From Segniliparus rotundus DSM 44985 (GTDB taxonomy: Bacteria; Actinomycetota; Actinomycetes; Mycobacteriales; Mycobacteriaceae): a DNA stretch of 64,000 bases. The notes under the pieces were generated by a model, which saw only the letters and a program-made list of their open reading frames with translations, was not told where the DNA came from and did no database searches. Shown in pieces: positions 22,244-32,132 of this stretch. Numbering within the stretch: position 1 is the stretch's first letter; each line of letters begins with the position of its first letter. The translations under genes were made by a program, and so were the position numbers. Location: positions 1,417,946-1,481,945 of the forward strand of contig NC_014168.1 in the NCBI RefSeq assembly GCF_000092825.1, written 5' to 3'.

Positions 22244-22957
22244 TTAGTTCACCGAGGCGGAGCACGAGGCGTAGCCCAATCCGCGGTTCTCGGCGATCAC
22301 TTGGCCCGCGCGCAGGATGCGGCAGCTGAAGACCGGCCTTCCGCTGAAATCGAGCGGCCCGTCCTTCACCCACTCCACACTGATCCGGACGCTTTGCGGC
22401 AGGGTGACCGTGCTGGTGTGGGTGAACGGCATGGAATAGACATAGGAGCCGCCAGACGGGGTGCCGTCGTTCATCGAGACGCGACCGACGCGCGCTCCGC
22501 CGCTCCCGCTGACTTCGAGCACGATATCTGCGGTTTTCGGCGTCGGAGCCGTCGTGGGGGTGCTTGTCGCCGATGGGCTCGGCGACGGCGTTTCTTCAGA
22601 GGTCGGCGGCGGCGGGGGAGGGGCAGGCTCGGGGTTGAGCGTCTTCGTGACGGTGGTCGTCTCCGGCGGCGGTGGTGCTGTCGTCTGTGTTTGCGGCGGC
22701 GGTTCTGATGTGGTGGGCGGCTCCAGCGAGGAGGTCGGCTCGGAGAACGCGGGCGGGATGAGCGAGGTGCTCGAACGGGCTGCCGGGGGTTCGTGCTTCG
22801 ACGGCCATGCAAGGTACCCGATGAGCCCTGCCACAGCGGCGAGAGCGGCGACAGTGCTGACGATCAGGCCTTTCGACGGGCCGTTCGCGCTCGGCTCTGC
22901 CGGTCCCCTCGGACCGGGAGGATTCGGCGCGTCGCCGCGACGATAGGGGTAGGTCAT
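22244..22957 (-). CDS. MmpS-like membrane-anchored protein with long Pro/Thr linker
   Basis: 237 residues from ATG 22957 (an upstream in-frame start at 22993 is weaker). Order: short cytoplasmic segment, membrane helix (about 30-51), Pro/Thr/Ser-rich linker (about 55-150), then a beta-rich outer domain. That domain ends FSCRILRAGQVIAENRGLGYASC, close to the C-terminus of MmpS proteins (CRI..DG.VV.E...G....C). MmpS proteins assist MmpL lipid transporters, but no mmpL gene is present, so this is an orphan. GATAAT 7 bases upstream suggests leaderless transcription. Confidence 0.55.
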   Translation of the reverse strand: MTYPYRRGDAPNPPGPRGPAEPSANGPSKGLIVSTVAALAAVAGLIGYLAWPSKHEPPAARSSTSLIPPAFSEPTSSLEPPTTSEPPPQTQTTAPPPPETTTVTKTLNPEPAPPPPPPTSEETPSPSPSATSTPTTAPTPKTADIVLEVSGSGGARVGRVSMNDGTPSGGSYVYSMPFTHTSTVTLPQSVRISVEWVKDGPLDFSGRPVFSCRILRAGQVIAENRGLGYASCSASVN

Positions 22958-23117
22958 GTGCTCATTATCGACAATGATTCTGGCAGGCTCCACGCGCCAC
23001 GCTGAAAAGGGATGATGCGCGCCGGGGATTGTTCCGGCGCGGGGTTTCCCAGCTCAGGAGCACAGTTTCGGCGGGCCGACGCGGCACGGGGCACTCGTGC
23101 TCCATACAATGCCCCGC

Positions 23118-23729
23118 ATGGGCTTTCGTGTTGGCGTTCTCGCGTTGCAGGGCGCGGTGGCGCGGCACGCGGACGCGGTGCGGCTGGCTGGCGCGGAGCC
23201 GGTTTTGGTGCGCCGCCCGCAGGAGCTCGCCGAGGTCGACGCGTTGATTCTGCCTGGCGGCGAGTCCACGGCGATGACCAAGCTGCTGGGCGTGTCCGAG
23301 CTCGCCGAGCCGTTGGCGGAGCGGTTGGGGGCCGGTATGCCCGCGTTCGGCTCCTGCGCCGGGTTGATTCTGCTCGCGGCGGGTCTGGAGCCCCCGGACG
23401 GGCGCACCCGCAATTACGGGGCCATCGACATCATTGCGCGGCGCAATGCGTTCGGCAGGCAGGTGGACTCGTTCGAGGAAGAGCTCGACGTGCCAGAGCT
23501 CGGACCCGAGCCCGCTCGGGCGGTGTTCATCCGGGCGCCGTGGGTCGTGCGCGCCGGACCTGGGGTGCGCACGCTCGCGACAGTGGCGGCGGATGGCGCG
23601 GCGGAGCCGAGGATCGTCGCAGCCAAACAGGGGAATATACTGGTCACAGCGTTCCATCCGGAGCTGACGACAGACATTCGCTGGCATAGCTTGTTCTTGT
23701 CGATGGCTCGCTCCTCGTCGCGCTGTTAG
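23118..23729 (+). CDS. pdxT: pyridoxal 5'-phosphate synthase glutaminase subunit
   Basis: 203 residues. Motifs: VGVLALQG at the start, GGEST, the nucleophile in [23 protein letters not shown] and the His-Glu pair in AFHPELT, the complete class I glutaminase triad. It feeds ammonia to PdxS for vitamin B6 synthesis; pdxS is not in the window. ATG 23118 is chosen because TACAAT (23105-23110) lies 7 bases upstream, implying a leaderless start; ATG 23109 is the alternative. Confidence 0.93.
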   Translation: MGFRVGVLALQGAVARHADAVRLAGAEPVLVRRPQELAEVDALILPGGESTAMTKLLGVSELAEPLAERLGAGMPAFGSCAGLILLAAGLEPPDGRTRNYGAIDIIARRNAFGRQVDSFEEELDVPELGPEPARAVFIRAPWVVRAGPGVRTLATVAADGAAEPRIVAAKQGNILVTAFHPELTTDIRWHSLFLSMARSSSRC

Positions 23730-23766
23730 GTTGGAAGCACGAAGCACAAGAAGAACTGAGGTATGT

Positions 23767-24522
23767 ATGAGCGGCCATTCCAAATGGGCGACGACGAAGC
23801 ACAAGAAAGCTGTGCTCGACGCGAAGCGCAGCAAGAATTTCGCGAAGTTGATCAAGAATGTCGAAGTGGCGGCGCGGCTGGGCGGCGGGGACCCCGACGG
23901 CAATCCGACCCTGTACGACGCCATTGTCAAAGCTCGGAAAAACTCTGTCCCGAACGACAACATCGAACGCGCCCGCAAGCGCGGGGCTGGCGAGGAGGCC
24001 GGCGGGTCCGACTGGCAGAGCCTCTTCTACGAAGGGTATGGCCCCGGCGGCACCGCGCTCTACGTGGAGTGTTTGACCGACAACCGCAACCGGGCGGCGG
24101 GCGAGGTCCGCACCGCGCTCTCCCGCAACGGCGGCACTTTGGCCGACCCCGGCTCGGTGTCGTTCCTCTTCGCCCGCAAAGGCGTGGTCTTGGTGGAGAA
24201 GGGCAATCTGACCGAGGACGATCTTCTTGGCGTGGTTCTTGAGGCGGGAGTCGAGGAGATCAACGACCTGGGCGACACTTTCGAAGTGCTCTGCGACCCT
24301 TCGGACTTCCCCGCCGTCCGTGACGCGCTGCGCGGCGAGAACATCGAATACGACTCCGCGGAGGTCGAGTTCCAGGCGCTGTCCAAGGTCGAAGCCGACG
24401 CGGAAACTGCCCGCAAGGCGCTCAAGCTCGTCGACGCGCTGGAAGACTGCGACGATGTGCAGAACGTGTTCACCAACATGGATATTTCCGAGGAAGTACT
24501 GGCCGAATTAGAGGCTGATTAG
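23767..24522 (+). CDS. YebC/PmpR family protein
   Basis: 251 residues beginning [15 protein letters not shown], the family's invariant start, followed by [23 protein letters not shown] and acidic segments. Members are cytoplasmic; recent work on the family links them to ribosome stalling relief or transcription control. In M. tuberculosis the homologue (Rv2603c) also follows pdxT. Confidence 0.92.
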   Translation: MSGHSKWATTKHKKAVLDAKRSKNFAKLIKNVEVAARLGGGDPDGNPTLYDAIVKARKNSVPNDNIERARKRGAGEEAGGSDWQSLFYEGYGPGGTALYVECLTDNRNRAAGEVRTALSRNGGTLADPGSVSFLFARKGVVLVEKGNLTEDDLLGVVLEAGVEEINDLGDTFEVLCDPSDFPAVRDALRGENIEYDSAEVEFQALSKVEADAETARKALKLVDALEDCDDVQNVFTNMDISEEVLAELEAD

Positions 24523-24569
24523 GGCGTGTCTGCGCCGCCTTGACGGCGTATCCCGCTACGCTTTCGAAC

Positions 24570-25139
24570 ATGCGAGTGATGGGCGTGGACCCCGGATTGA
24601 CCCGATGCGGCCTTGCTCTGGTGGAAACTGGCTCCGGCCGCTCGGTCACCGCTTTGGACGTGGACGTGTGCCACACCTCGCCGCAGGCTTCGTTGCAGGA
24701 CCGGTTGTCGAAGATCGCCGCCGAGGTCGAACACTGGCTTGACTCGCACCGCCCAGACGTGGTCGCTGTCGAGCAAGTGTTCGCGCAGCACAATGTTCGG
24801 ACGGTCATGGGCGTGGCGCAAGTGTCCGGCGTGGTGGCCCTGCTCTCGGCCAAGCGCTCGATCCCGATGCGCACGCACACGCCGAGCGAGGTGAAAGCCG
24901 CAGTGACCGGCAACGGCAGAGCCGACAAGGACCAAGTGACCGCGATGGTGACGCGGATTCTTGGATTGAAGGCCAAGCCCGCGCCCGCTGACGCCGCCGA
25001 CGCGCTCGCGCTCGCGATCTGCCATTGTTGGCGGGCCCCGCTGCAGGGGCTGGAGGCGGGGCGGGACTCCGCGCGGCCGAACCGGTTGGCGGAGGCTGTG
25101 GCCCTCGCCGGTGCGCGCAAAACCGGGGGCTGGCTGTGA
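24570..25139 (+). CDS. ruvC: Holliday junction endonuclease RuvC
   Basis: 189 residues starting [14 protein letters not shown], where the first catalytic Asp lies; EQVFAQHN and the C-terminal [12 protein letters not shown] supply the other acidic residues. It cuts Holliday junctions with RuvAB. TACGCT (24557-24562) is placed for a leaderless start. An imperfect LexA half-site (TCGAAC) overlaps the start codon. The stop overlaps the ruvA GTG. Confidence 0.95.
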   Translation: MRVMGVDPGLTRCGLALVETGSGRSVTALDVDVCHTSPQASLQDRLSKIAAEVEHWLDSHRPDVVAVEQVFAQHNVRTVMGVAQVSGVVALLSAKRSIPMRTHTPSEVKAAVTGNGRADKDQVTAMVTRILGLKAKPAPADAADALALAICHCWRAPLQGLEAGRDSARPNRLAEAVALAGARKTGGWL

Positions 25140-25735
25140 TCGCGTCGATCCGGGGCGAGGCCGTCGAGGTCGGGGCCGACCATGTGGTCGTCGAATGCGC
25201 GGGGCTCGGGCACCATGTCGTGGTGCTGCCCTCCACTGCCGCCGCTGCGACCCGCGGAGCCGAAGTGCGGTTGGCGACCTCGTTCATCGTCCGTGAGGAC
25301 GCCCAGACGCTGTACGGGTTCCCCGACCGGGAGACCCGCGACCTTTTCGACGTGTTGCGCACCGTCTCCGGGGTCGGCCCGAAGCTCGCGATGGCGGTGC
25401 TCTCGGTGCTGGAGCCGGTCGCGCTGCGCCGGGCCATCGGCGAGGGCGACCTCGGCGCGCTCACCAAAGTCCCCGGAGTGGGCAAGCGTGTGGCCGAACG
25501 GCTGGCGTTGGAGCTGAAAGAGAAGATCGGAGGCCCGCCCTCGGCGGCCGCGAATCTCGGCGCGCCAGAAGGCAGCGCGTTGGTGCGACAACAAGTGGTG
25601 GACGGCCTTGTCGGCCTTGGCTTCCCGCTCAAGCCGGCCGAGTCTGCCGCGGACTCGGTCATGCAAGAGAACCCGGAGGCGAGCCCCGCCGTCGCGTTGC
25701 GCGGCGCGTTGGCGATCCTGGGGAAGAAAGGATGA
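25136..25735 (+). CDS. ruvA: Holliday junction branch-migration protein RuvA
   Basis: 199 residues from GTG 25136: OB-fold start [22 protein letters not shown], helix-hairpin-helix motifs ([14 protein letters not shown] and [17 protein letters not shown]) and a C-terminal three-helix domain that contacts RuvB. It starts inside ruvC and ends inside ruvB, so all three are coupled. Confidence 0.95.
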   Translation: MIASIRGEAVEVGADHVVVECAGLGHHVVVLPSTAAAATRGAEVRLATSFIVREDAQTLYGFPDRETRDLFDVLRTVSGVGPKLAMAVLSVLEPVALRRAIGEGDLGALTKVPGVGKRVAERLALELKEKIGGPPSAAANLGAPEGSALVRQQVVDGLVGLGFPLKPAESAADSVMQENPEASPAVALRGALAILGKKG

Positions 25736-26778
25736 GCGCGCACACGGACCCGGATCGCCCGTTGCAGCCAGAGCAAGTTCCCGGCGAAGCCGAGCTGGAC
25801 GCGAGCCTGCGTCCGCGCGCGCTGGACGATTTCATCGGGCAAGCCAAAGTGCGCGAGCAGCTGCGCCTGTTGTTGCACGGCGCGAAGTCGCGGGGGACTG
25901 TTCCCGACCATGTGCTTTTCTCCGGCCCTCCCGGTCTCGGCAAGACTTCGCTCGCGATGATCGTGGCGAGCGAGCTGGGCTGCGCGTTGCGATTGACTTC
26001 GGGCCCGGCGCTCGAACGTGCCGGGGACCTTGCGGCGCTCCTGTCGAACCTTGTCGAGGGCGATGTGCTTTTTATCGATGAGATCCATCGGATGGCGCGC
26101 CCCGCCGAGGAGATGCTGTACCTCGCGATGGAGGACTTCCGGGTGGACGTCGTCGTCGGCAAAGGGCCCGGGGCGATGGCGATTCCGCTGACCCTTGCGC
26201 CGTTCACCCTGGTCGGCGCCACGACCAGGACCGGCGCGCTCACCAATCCGTTGCGCGACCGGTTCGGTTTCGTCGGCCATATGGAGTTTTACACCCCGCC
26301 CGAGCTCGCGCAGGTTCTTGCGCGGTCGGCGAAGATTTTGGCCGTGGAGCTCGCCCCGGACGCGGCGATCGAGATCGCCAGCCGTTCTCGGGGCACGCCG
26401 AGAATCGCGAACCGGTTGTTGCGCCGCGTGCGCGATTACGCGCAGGTCCGAGGCGACGGTGTGGTGGATTTGGCAGCCGCGCGGGCGGCTTTGCAGATTT
26501 TCGACGTGGACGAGCTTGGTCTGGACCGGCTGGACCGCGCGGTCCTCTCCGCTTTGGTCAGCGGCCACGGCGGGGGGCCAGTGGGCGTCTCGACGCTCGC
26601 TGTCGCGGTGGGGGAGGAGCCTGCGACAGTGGCCGAGGTGTGCGAGCCGTTCTTGGTGCGCGCGGGGCTGGTCGCGCGCACCCCGAGGGGCCGGGTGGCG
26701 ACCCAGGCGGGGTGGGCGCACATGGGTTTGAAGCCGCCGACCGAGCAGCACGCAGCGTTGCTGTGGGGAGAAGATTAG
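25732..26778 (+). CDS. ruvB: Holliday junction branch-migration ATPase RuvB
   Basis: 348 residues: [16 protein letters not shown], Walker [11 protein letters not shown], Walker [18 protein letters not shown] sensor region and winged-helix C-terminus (RTPRGRVAT). AAA+ motor of RuvAB. The ATG overlaps the ruvA stop by four bases. Confidence 0.96.
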   Translation: MSAHTDPDRPLQPEQVPGEAELDASLRPRALDDFIGQAKVREQLRLLLHGAKSRGTVPDHVLFSGPPGLGKTSLAMIVASELGCALRLTSGPALERAGDLAALLSNLVEGDVLFIDEIHRMARPAEEMLYLAMEDFRVDVVVGKGPGAMAIPLTLAPFTLVGATTRTGALTNPLRDRFGFVGHMEFYTPPELAQVLARSAKILAVELAPDAAIEIASRSRGTPRIANRLLRRVRDYAQVRGDGVVDLAAARAALQIFDVDELGLDRLDRAVLSALVSGHGGGPVGVSTLAVAVGEEPATVAEVCEPFLVRAGLVARTPRGRVATQAGWAHMGLKPPTEQHAALLWGED

Positions 26779-26802
26779 CCTGAGGTGCTATCCTGCTCAC
26801 CC

Positions 26803-27234
26803 GTGGCTGAATTGACTGACCCAGATGTGACTGAGTTCCTTTCGAAGGGCGACCGCAACGGGAAATTGAGCTACCTGCGCGCGGATCGCCGTCCCGTGAT
26901 CGTGCCAGTGTGGTTCATTGTCGAGCATGGTGAAATCCTCTTCTTCACCGCTCGCCAGTCCGCGAAGGCGAAGGCCTTCGCGGAAGACCCCAGGGTGGCG
27001 TTCCTCGTGGACGACGACCGTCCGCCGTACTCGTACGTCTCCGTTGCGGGCGTGGTGGCGCCGGACGGCGCTTCCGAGCGGCGCGACGAGCTCATGTCGA
27101 AGATCGTCGAGCGCTACACTCCGCAGGAGAACGTCCAGAAGACCCTCGATTATTTCAAGAGTCAGGACGAGGCGCTGTACCGGATCCGGGCGACCAAGGT
27201 GCAGGCGAAATTCGATCTCATGAACGCCCTGTAA
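26803..27234 (+). CDS. PPOX-class (split-barrel) FMN/F420-dependent oxidoreductase-like protein
   Basis: 143 residues; strands PVIVPVWFIVEHGEILFFTAR, the K-A-K segment following it and RVAFLVDDD...YVSVAGV form the pyridoxamine-phosphate-oxidase-like barrel seen in many mycobacterial F420 enzymes. The cofactor (FMN, F420 or haem) and substrate cannot be told. GTG 26803 follows TATCCT (26789-26794), suggesting a leaderless mRNA. Confidence 0.75.
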   Translation: MAELTDPDVTEFLSKGDRNGKLSYLRADRRPVIVPVWFIVEHGEILFFTARQSAKAKAFAEDPRVAFLVDDDRPPYSYVSVAGVVAPDGASERRDELMSKIVERYTPQENVQKTLDYFKSQDEALYRIRATKVQAKFDLMNAL

Positions 27235-27285
27235 GGCGCAGTCTCGCGAAAAATCTGAGGCGAAGCCTCGAGGAAGGACAAAGCT

Positions 27286-27603
27286 GTGCAGCAATTGCCG
27301 CTGCTGATCGGGCTCGGCGCCCTGATGTTTTTTGTGCTGTGGTGGCAGGGCAGATCTCGGAACAAGGCGATGGCGCAGTTCCAGTCCTTCCAGGATTCGC
27401 TCGTGCGGGGGGACCGCGTGGTCACCACGTCCGGGCTGCGCGGCGAAGTGCGCGAGGTGCGCGACGAGACGGTCCTTCTGGAGATCGCGCCCGGCGTGGT
27501 GACGGAGTGGACGAAGCTCGCCGTGCGCGAGAGAGCCGAGGAGCCTGAGGCTGGCGCCCAGGAGCCGGTCTTGGGCGAGCCAGACAGGGAGGACCATGCG
27601 TAA
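27286..27603 (+). CDS. yajC: preprotein translocase accessory subunit YajC
   Basis: 105 residues: one N-terminal membrane segment (about 4-20, LLIGLGALMFFVLWW) followed by the YajC domain with GDRVVTTSGLRGEV and an acidic tail. It joins SecD and SecF in the accessory Sec complex. Start GTG 27286 behind GAGGAAGGA. Its last codons overlap the small gene at 27596. Confidence 0.92.
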   Translation: MQQLPLLIGLGALMFFVLWWQGRSRNKAMAQFQSFQDSLVRGDRVVTTSGLRGEVREVRDETVLLEIAPGVVTEWTKLAVRERAEEPEAGAQEPVLGEPDREDHA

Positions 27604-27736
27604 GGGCATGCTCGCGACGGCTTCCTCGTGCGCTGCGTTTGCGTTCGTCATGGCGGTCGAGACACGCGGCCCGGCGCCGTCCGCCGCGCAGGACGCGCGT
27701 TCGCTGTTCCAAGCATTCGAAGGATGTCATGCCTAG
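27596..27736 (+). CDS. candidate 46-aa small protein between yajC and secD
   Basis: ATG 27596 lies inside the end of yajC and the TAG at 27734-27736 lies inside the start of secD, so the frame exactly bridges the two genes. A purine-rich AGGGAGG (27586-27592) precedes it at a short spacing. The product starts MRKGMLATASSCAAFAFVMA, a basic-then-hydrophobic segment like a signal peptide or membrane anchor, then a polar 26-residue tail. I recognise no family. Its tiling with both neighbours supports translation, possibly mainly to couple secD to yajC. Confidence 0.45.
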   Translation: MRKGMLATASSCAAFAFVMAVETRGPAPSAAQDARSLFQAFEGCHA

Positions 27737-29396
27737 AAAATCTCGGGGCATGCGTCCCCTCCAGTATCTGCTTGTGTTCGTGGTGTTCGTGGCGGGTTCG
27801 TACTCGCTCGTCTTCTTCACAGGCGATAAGAAAAAGATCCCGCATTTGGGCATCGACCTGCAAAGCGGCACGCGCGTGACCCTCACCGCGCGCACTCCGG
27901 ACGGCAAAGACCCGGACCAGAGTTCGCTGAACTTGGCGAAGGAGATCATCGAAAAGCGCGTGAACGGGCTCGGCGTCTCCGGGTCGGAAGTGGTCGTGCA
28001 GGGCAACAACCTTGTCATCACCGTGCCGGGCGAGGAAGGCTCGCAGGCGAGGACGCTCGGCCAGACCGCCCGGCTGTACATCCGGCCAGTGGCGAAGAAC
28101 GCGGTGAACGGCCAGGCCACCGTCTGGGACAAGCAGAACTCTCCGAATATGTTCGAACCCCCGCCGCCCGCGCCTGCGCCTGCTGCGGGCCCGGACGGCC
28201 AGCCCGCTCCCGCAGACCCGAACGTCTCCGCGGCGCAGGCAGCAGAGATCCAGCAGGCCCGCGCGATCCGTCAATCTCCTGACGTGATTGTGAACATCAG
28301 CCCGGAAGAGATCCAGAACATCCGGGCGATGGCGGTGACAGACCCGGAGGCCGCGGCCAAGATCGTCGAGCAGAAATTCGGCCCCTTGGACAAGGCGGTC
28401 AAGAGTCTGGACTGCGGCAAACCGGACCCTCTGCGCGGCAACGACGACCCGAAGCTGCCGCTTGTCACATGCTCGCAGGACGGCACGGAGAAGTTCGTCC
28501 TCGAACCCGCGATCATCGACGGCCAAGAGATCTCCCAAGCGGGCGCCCAAATGGACAACCAGGCTGGCGCATGGGTGGTCAACGTGTCCTTCAAGCCCCA
28601 TGGCCAGGAGATTTGGTCGAAGTACACCGCCGACCATGTCGGGACGCAGACAGCGATCACCCTTGACTCCGTGGTGGTGAGCCATCCGGTGATCCAGGGC
28701 GTTATCAACGGCAGCACGCAGATCAGCGGCAACTTCACCGCGACCAGCGCGAAGGAGCTCGCCAATGTGCTCCAGTACGGCTCTCTGCCGCTGTCGTTCA
28801 GCTCGTCCGAGGCGCAGACGATCTCGGCGACGCTCGGCCTGGCTTCGCTGCGCGCAGGTTTGATCGCGGGCGCGGTGGGCCTGGTGCTGGTGCTTTTGTA
28901 CTCGCTCTTCTATTACCGCGCGCTCGGCTTCCTCGCGCTCTTGTCGCTGTTGCTCAGCGGGGTGGCGAACTACGCGATTGTGGTCTTGCTGGGCAGGTGG
29001 ATAGGGTTCACCCTCGATCTCGCCGGTATCGCAGGTTTCATCATCGGCATCGGCATGACGGCGGACTCGTTCGTCGTCTACTTCGAGCGGATCAAAGACG
29101 AAGTGCAGGAAGGCCGGTCCTTCCGCTCTGCGGTGCCGAGGGCTTGGGAGCGGGCACGTCGCACGATCCTCTCCGGCAACGCCGTGACCTTCATCGCCGC
29201 CGCTGTCTTGTACATCCTGGCCATCGGCGAGGTGCGCGGCTTCGCCTTCACCCTCGGTCTGACCACGATCATGGACCTCGTGGTGGTGTTCTTGGTGACG
29301 CATCCGCTGGTCCACGCCGCGTCCACGCGAGCGTGGTGGGCCAAACCCAGCAGAACCGGACTCGGGCGGGCGCGCACCCAGGAGTTGGCCTCATGA
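27729..29396 (+). CDS. secD: protein translocase subunit SecD
   Basis: 555 residues. First membrane helix about 11-30, then the conserved LGIDLQSGTRVTL (about 40-52), a large outer P1 region with a Pro/Ala-rich insert (about 140-170), and five C-terminal membrane helices including GIGMTADSFVVYFERIKDE. It uses the proton gradient to help pull exported proteins through SecYEG. The start ATG 27729 has GAAGGA upstream. The stop overlaps the secF start. Confidence 0.96.
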   Translation: MPRKSRGMRPLQYLLVFVVFVAGSYSLVFFTGDKKKIPHLGIDLQSGTRVTLTARTPDGKDPDQSSLNLAKEIIEKRVNGLGVSGSEVVVQGNNLVITVPGEEGSQARTLGQTARLYIRPVAKNAVNGQATVWDKQNSPNMFEPPPPAPAPAAGPDGQPAPADPNVSAAQAAEIQQARAIRQSPDVIVNISPEEIQNIRAMAVTDPEAAAKIVEQKFGPLDKAVKSLDCGKPDPLRGNDDPKLPLVTCSQDGTEKFVLEPAIIDGQEISQAGAQMDNQAGAWVVNVSFKPHGQEIWSKYTADHVGTQTAITLDSVVVSHPVIQGVINGSTQISGNFTATSAKELANVLQYGSLPLSFSSSEAQTISATLGLASLRAGLIAGAVGLVLVLLYSLFYYRALGFLALLSLLLSGVANYAIVVLLGRWIGFTLDLAGIAGFIIGIGMTADSFVVYFERIKDEVQEGRSFRSAVPRAWERARRTILSGNAVTFIAAAVLYILAIGEVRGFAFTLGLTTIMDLVVVFLVTHPLVHAASTRAWWAKPSRTGLGRARTQELAS

Positions 29397-30496
29397 GCGA
29401 GAAACCAGTGCACACAAGGGAAGCGAAGAAAGAGACCGACGCGGTGGACCAGACTGAGCTCGAGGACGACGGCCAGGAGAGGGCCGCGGGGCGCCCGTCG
29501 CTCTTCACCCGTCTGTACACCGGCACGGGAGCCTTCGAGATCGTGGGCAGGCGCAAACTCCTGTTCCGCGTCACAGCAGGCATTCTTTTGGTGTGCCTGG
29601 CGAGTTTCGCGATCCGAGGGTTCACCTTCGGCATCGAGTTCGTGGGCGGAACATCGATTTCCTTCCCCTCGGACGGGAAGACCGACAACGGCGCGGTCAG
29701 CCGTGTCGTCGCCGAAGCGACAGGGCAGGAGCCCGTCTCGGTGCAAACCGTTGGCGCTGGGTCTTCCGCGACTGTCCAGGTGCGCACCGGCGACCTGAAC
29801 AACGCGCAGACCGCGAAAGTCTCCGACGCGCTCTTCAACGCCTTCCACCCCAAAGGACGCGACGGCAAGCCAAGCAAAGCGGCAGTCAACGTTTCCTCGG
29901 TAAGTTCCAGCTGGGGCGGCCAGATCACGAAGCGCGCCTTGATCGCTCTCGGCGTGTTCCTCGTTGCGATCGGCGTCTACATCGCGGTCCGCTTCGAGGT
30001 GGACATGGCTGTGGCGGCCATCGCGACGCTGTTCTTCGACCTCGTCGTCACGGCCGGGGTGTACTCGCTGGTCGGCTTCGAAGTGGTCCCCGCGACGGTG
30101 ATCGGCCTGCTCACCATCCTTGGCTTCTCGCTCTACGACACGGTCGTGGTCTTCGACAAGGTTTCGGAGAACGTGCGTGGCGTCACGAAGACCACTCGTC
30201 GCACGTACGCTGAGCTCGCGAACCTCGCGATGAACCAGACGATGATGCGGTCCATCAACACAACTGTCATCGGCGTGCTCCCCGTGCTCGGCCTCATCGT
30301 GGTGGCGGTGCTCCTGCTCGGCGTCGGCACGCTCAAGGACCTGGCTTTGGTGCAGCTCGTCGGTTTGATCAGCGGCGCGTACTCGTCGATCTTCGTCGCC
30401 ACGCCGCTTTTGGTCACGCTCAAGGAGCGCCGCCAAGAGTTCAAAAAGCACAACGCGAAGGTCGCCTCGCGCCGTCGGGCCTCGGATGCGGCTTAG
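29393..30496 (+). CDS. secF: protein translocase subunit SecF
   Basis: 367 residues: charged cytoplasmic start (about 50 aa), membrane helix 1, FGIEFVGGTSISF, outer domain, then five helices with TILGFSLYDTVVVFDKVSENV. Partner of SecD and YajC. The end overlaps the start of the lipoprotein gene by 11 bases, the same arrangement as M. tuberculosis Rv2586c-Rv2585c. Confidence 0.96.
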   Translation: MSEKPVHTREAKKETDAVDQTELEDDGQERAAGRPSLFTRLYTGTGAFEIVGRRKLLFRVTAGILLVCLASFAIRGFTFGIEFVGGTSISFPSDGKTDNGAVSRVVAEATGQEPVSVQTVGAGSSATVQVRTGDLNNAQTAKVSDALFNAFHPKGRDGKPSKAAVNVSSVSSSWGGQITKRALIALGVFLVAIGVYIAVRFEVDMAVAAIATLFFDLVVTAGVYSLVGFEVVPATVIGLLTILGFSLYDTVVVFDKVSENVRGVTKTTRRTYAELANLAMNQTMMRSINTTVIGVLPVLGLIVVAVLLLGVGTLKDLALVQLVGLISGAYSSIFVATPLLVTLKERRQEFKKHNAKVASRRRASDAA

Positions 30497-32132
30497 CCGC
30501 CCTGCCGCCCGGATTGCGACGGCCCTCGCCGTCCTGCTGTGCTGCGCCACTGGTTGCGGCTTTTTCCATAAGCAGGCCGAGGTCGTCAACTACTTCATTG
30601 ACGCGAAACTTCCCACGTACAACGCCAACACGGCACTTGGCCGCTCCAGCGGCGCGCTTATGGCGTTCGCCAGGGTGCTGCCCGGATTCAGTTACCCGAG
30701 TCCGACCGGATCCTCCGTCGCGGACGCCGATGTCGGCTCCGCCGAGCCGCTGGCGGGCCAGGGCGAGGAATTCACCGTCCGTTACACCTTCAACCCCAAG
30801 GCAGTGTGGTCCGACGGCGTCCCGATGACATGCGACGACCTCGTCCTCGCGTGGGCGGCCTTGGCCGGGCGCCTCCCCGGAGCCGTTCCGGCGAGCAAGG
30901 CGGGGTACGAGCTCATCACGAACATGCAGTGCGCGGCGGGCTCGAAGACGGCGACGGCTGTCTTCGAGCGGCACTTCCCCGGCTGGTCAGGGCTGTTCGG
31001 CCCAGGGACGATCCTCCCGTCGCATGTGCTCGCCAAAGCGGCACGTCTGCGTGTTGTGGACGCGGTGAGCTCGGCAGATCAAGCCCGATTGCAGGCTGCG
31101 GGGAAGTTTTGGAATTCGGGCTGGGACTTCACAGGGAAGTTCGACGCGGCGAAATTTCCCGCCAGCGGACCGTACCGAATCCAGTCCGCTGATGCCGGCA
31201 GAGCGACCTTAGTGCGCAATGAGCGCTGGTGGGGCGAATCCGCCCGGACCCCGAAGGTCGAGATTTGGCCGAAGGGGTTTCGCCCGCCCGTGGCGGGCGC
31301 CCAGGTGATCGACATCGGAAAAGGCTCCATCGCGCAGCTCGCGCTGCCATCGGGGCTGCGCGAGAAGACGGTGCGATCGCTCGGGATCGAGCAGTTCGTG
31401 CTGTCGCTTCGAGGGACGTTCGCCGCAAAACGGGCGAGGGAGGCGTTTGCGCTCTGCCTGCCTCGCGCCTCCCTCGCCGCCCAGTTCGGCGACGCGGGGG
31501 CTCCTGCGGCGGGCGAGCTGTCCAGTTCGCAGGATCCTTGGCAGTTGTCCCCGGCCCAGCCCGCCCGCTACGTCCAGCCCGACGCCGCAGCGGCGTATCG
31601 GGCGCGGGAAGAGGTCTCCAAGGGCAAGCCGATCACGGTGCGGGTGGGCTACCTCGCGCCGGACGCCCGCCGGGCCGCTCTGGTCGCGGCGGTTGCGCAA
31701 TCGTGCGATCCGGCAGGGGTCCGAGTTCTGGACTCCTCGAAGGACTTCAACCTTCTCGCGCTGGAGTCTGGACAACTGGATGTCCTGTTGACCAGCTCTG
31801 ACCTCGCGACGGGCGCGGGTGGCGCCGCAGGTCCGACGTGGGATCTCACCGCTGCCGCGCAGGTGCGCACGGAGGAGGGGGAGAACGTCTCCGGCTACGC
31901 CAGCTCTCAGCTGGACGATCTGATCCTGCGGCTCGCGCTCACCGAGAAAGAGGACGAGCGGATCGTGTTGCTCGCGCAGGCGCAAGAGGCGATATGGGAG
32001 GATCTGCCGGTCATCCCGTTGTTCGCCCAGCCCCGCTCGCTGTGGTGGAGCGAAGATTTGCGCGGGGTGGTTCCGAACGCCACCGCGTCCGGGGCGGGCT
32101 GGAACATGGAAAGGTGGTCGGCCGATGACTGA
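30486..32132 (+). CDS. substrate-binding-like lipoprotein (SBP family 5 fold, Rv2585c-like)
   Basis: 548 residues; lipoprotein signal with lipobox ATGC (Cys 24). The body resembles dipeptide/oligopeptide-binding proteins: VWSDGVPMTCDDLVLAW, ASGPYRI, NERWWG and the C-terminal WEDLPVIPLF. No permease or ATPase genes are adjacent, so it may not serve a classical ABC importer. Its conserved place between secF and apt matches M. tuberculosis. Anchored on the outer face of the membrane. Confidence 0.82.
   Translation: MRLSRPAARIATALAVLLCCATGCGFFHKQAEVVNYFIDAKLPTYNANTALGRSSGALMAFARVLPGFSYPSPTGSSVADADVGSAEPLAGQGEEFTVRYTFNPKAVWSDGVPMTCDDLVLAWAALAGRLPGAVPASKAGYELITNMQCAAGSKTATAVFERHFPGWSGLFGPGTILPSHVLAKAARLRVVDAVSSADQARLQAAGKFWNSGWDFTGKFDAAKFPASGPYRIQSADAGRATLVRNERWWGESARTPKVEIWPKGFRPPVAGAQVIDIGKGSIAQLALPSGLREKTVRSLGIEQFVLSLRGTFAAKRAREAFALCLPRASLAAQFGDAGAPAAGELSSSQDPWQLSPAQPARYVQPDAAAAYRAREEVSKGKPITVRVGYLAPDARRAALVAAVAQSCDPAGVRVLDSSKDFNLLALESGQLDVLLTSSDLATGAGGAAGPTWDLTAAAQVRTEEGENVSGYASSQLDDLILRLALTEKEDERIVLLAQAQEAIWEDLPVIPLFAQPRSLWWSEDLRGVVPNATASGAGWNMERWSADD

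Noticed and set aside
24564-24579. LexA box at ruvC
   Set aside because: TCGAAC is present, but the other half (GAGTGA) matches only partly and it overlaps the start codon; too weak to call.
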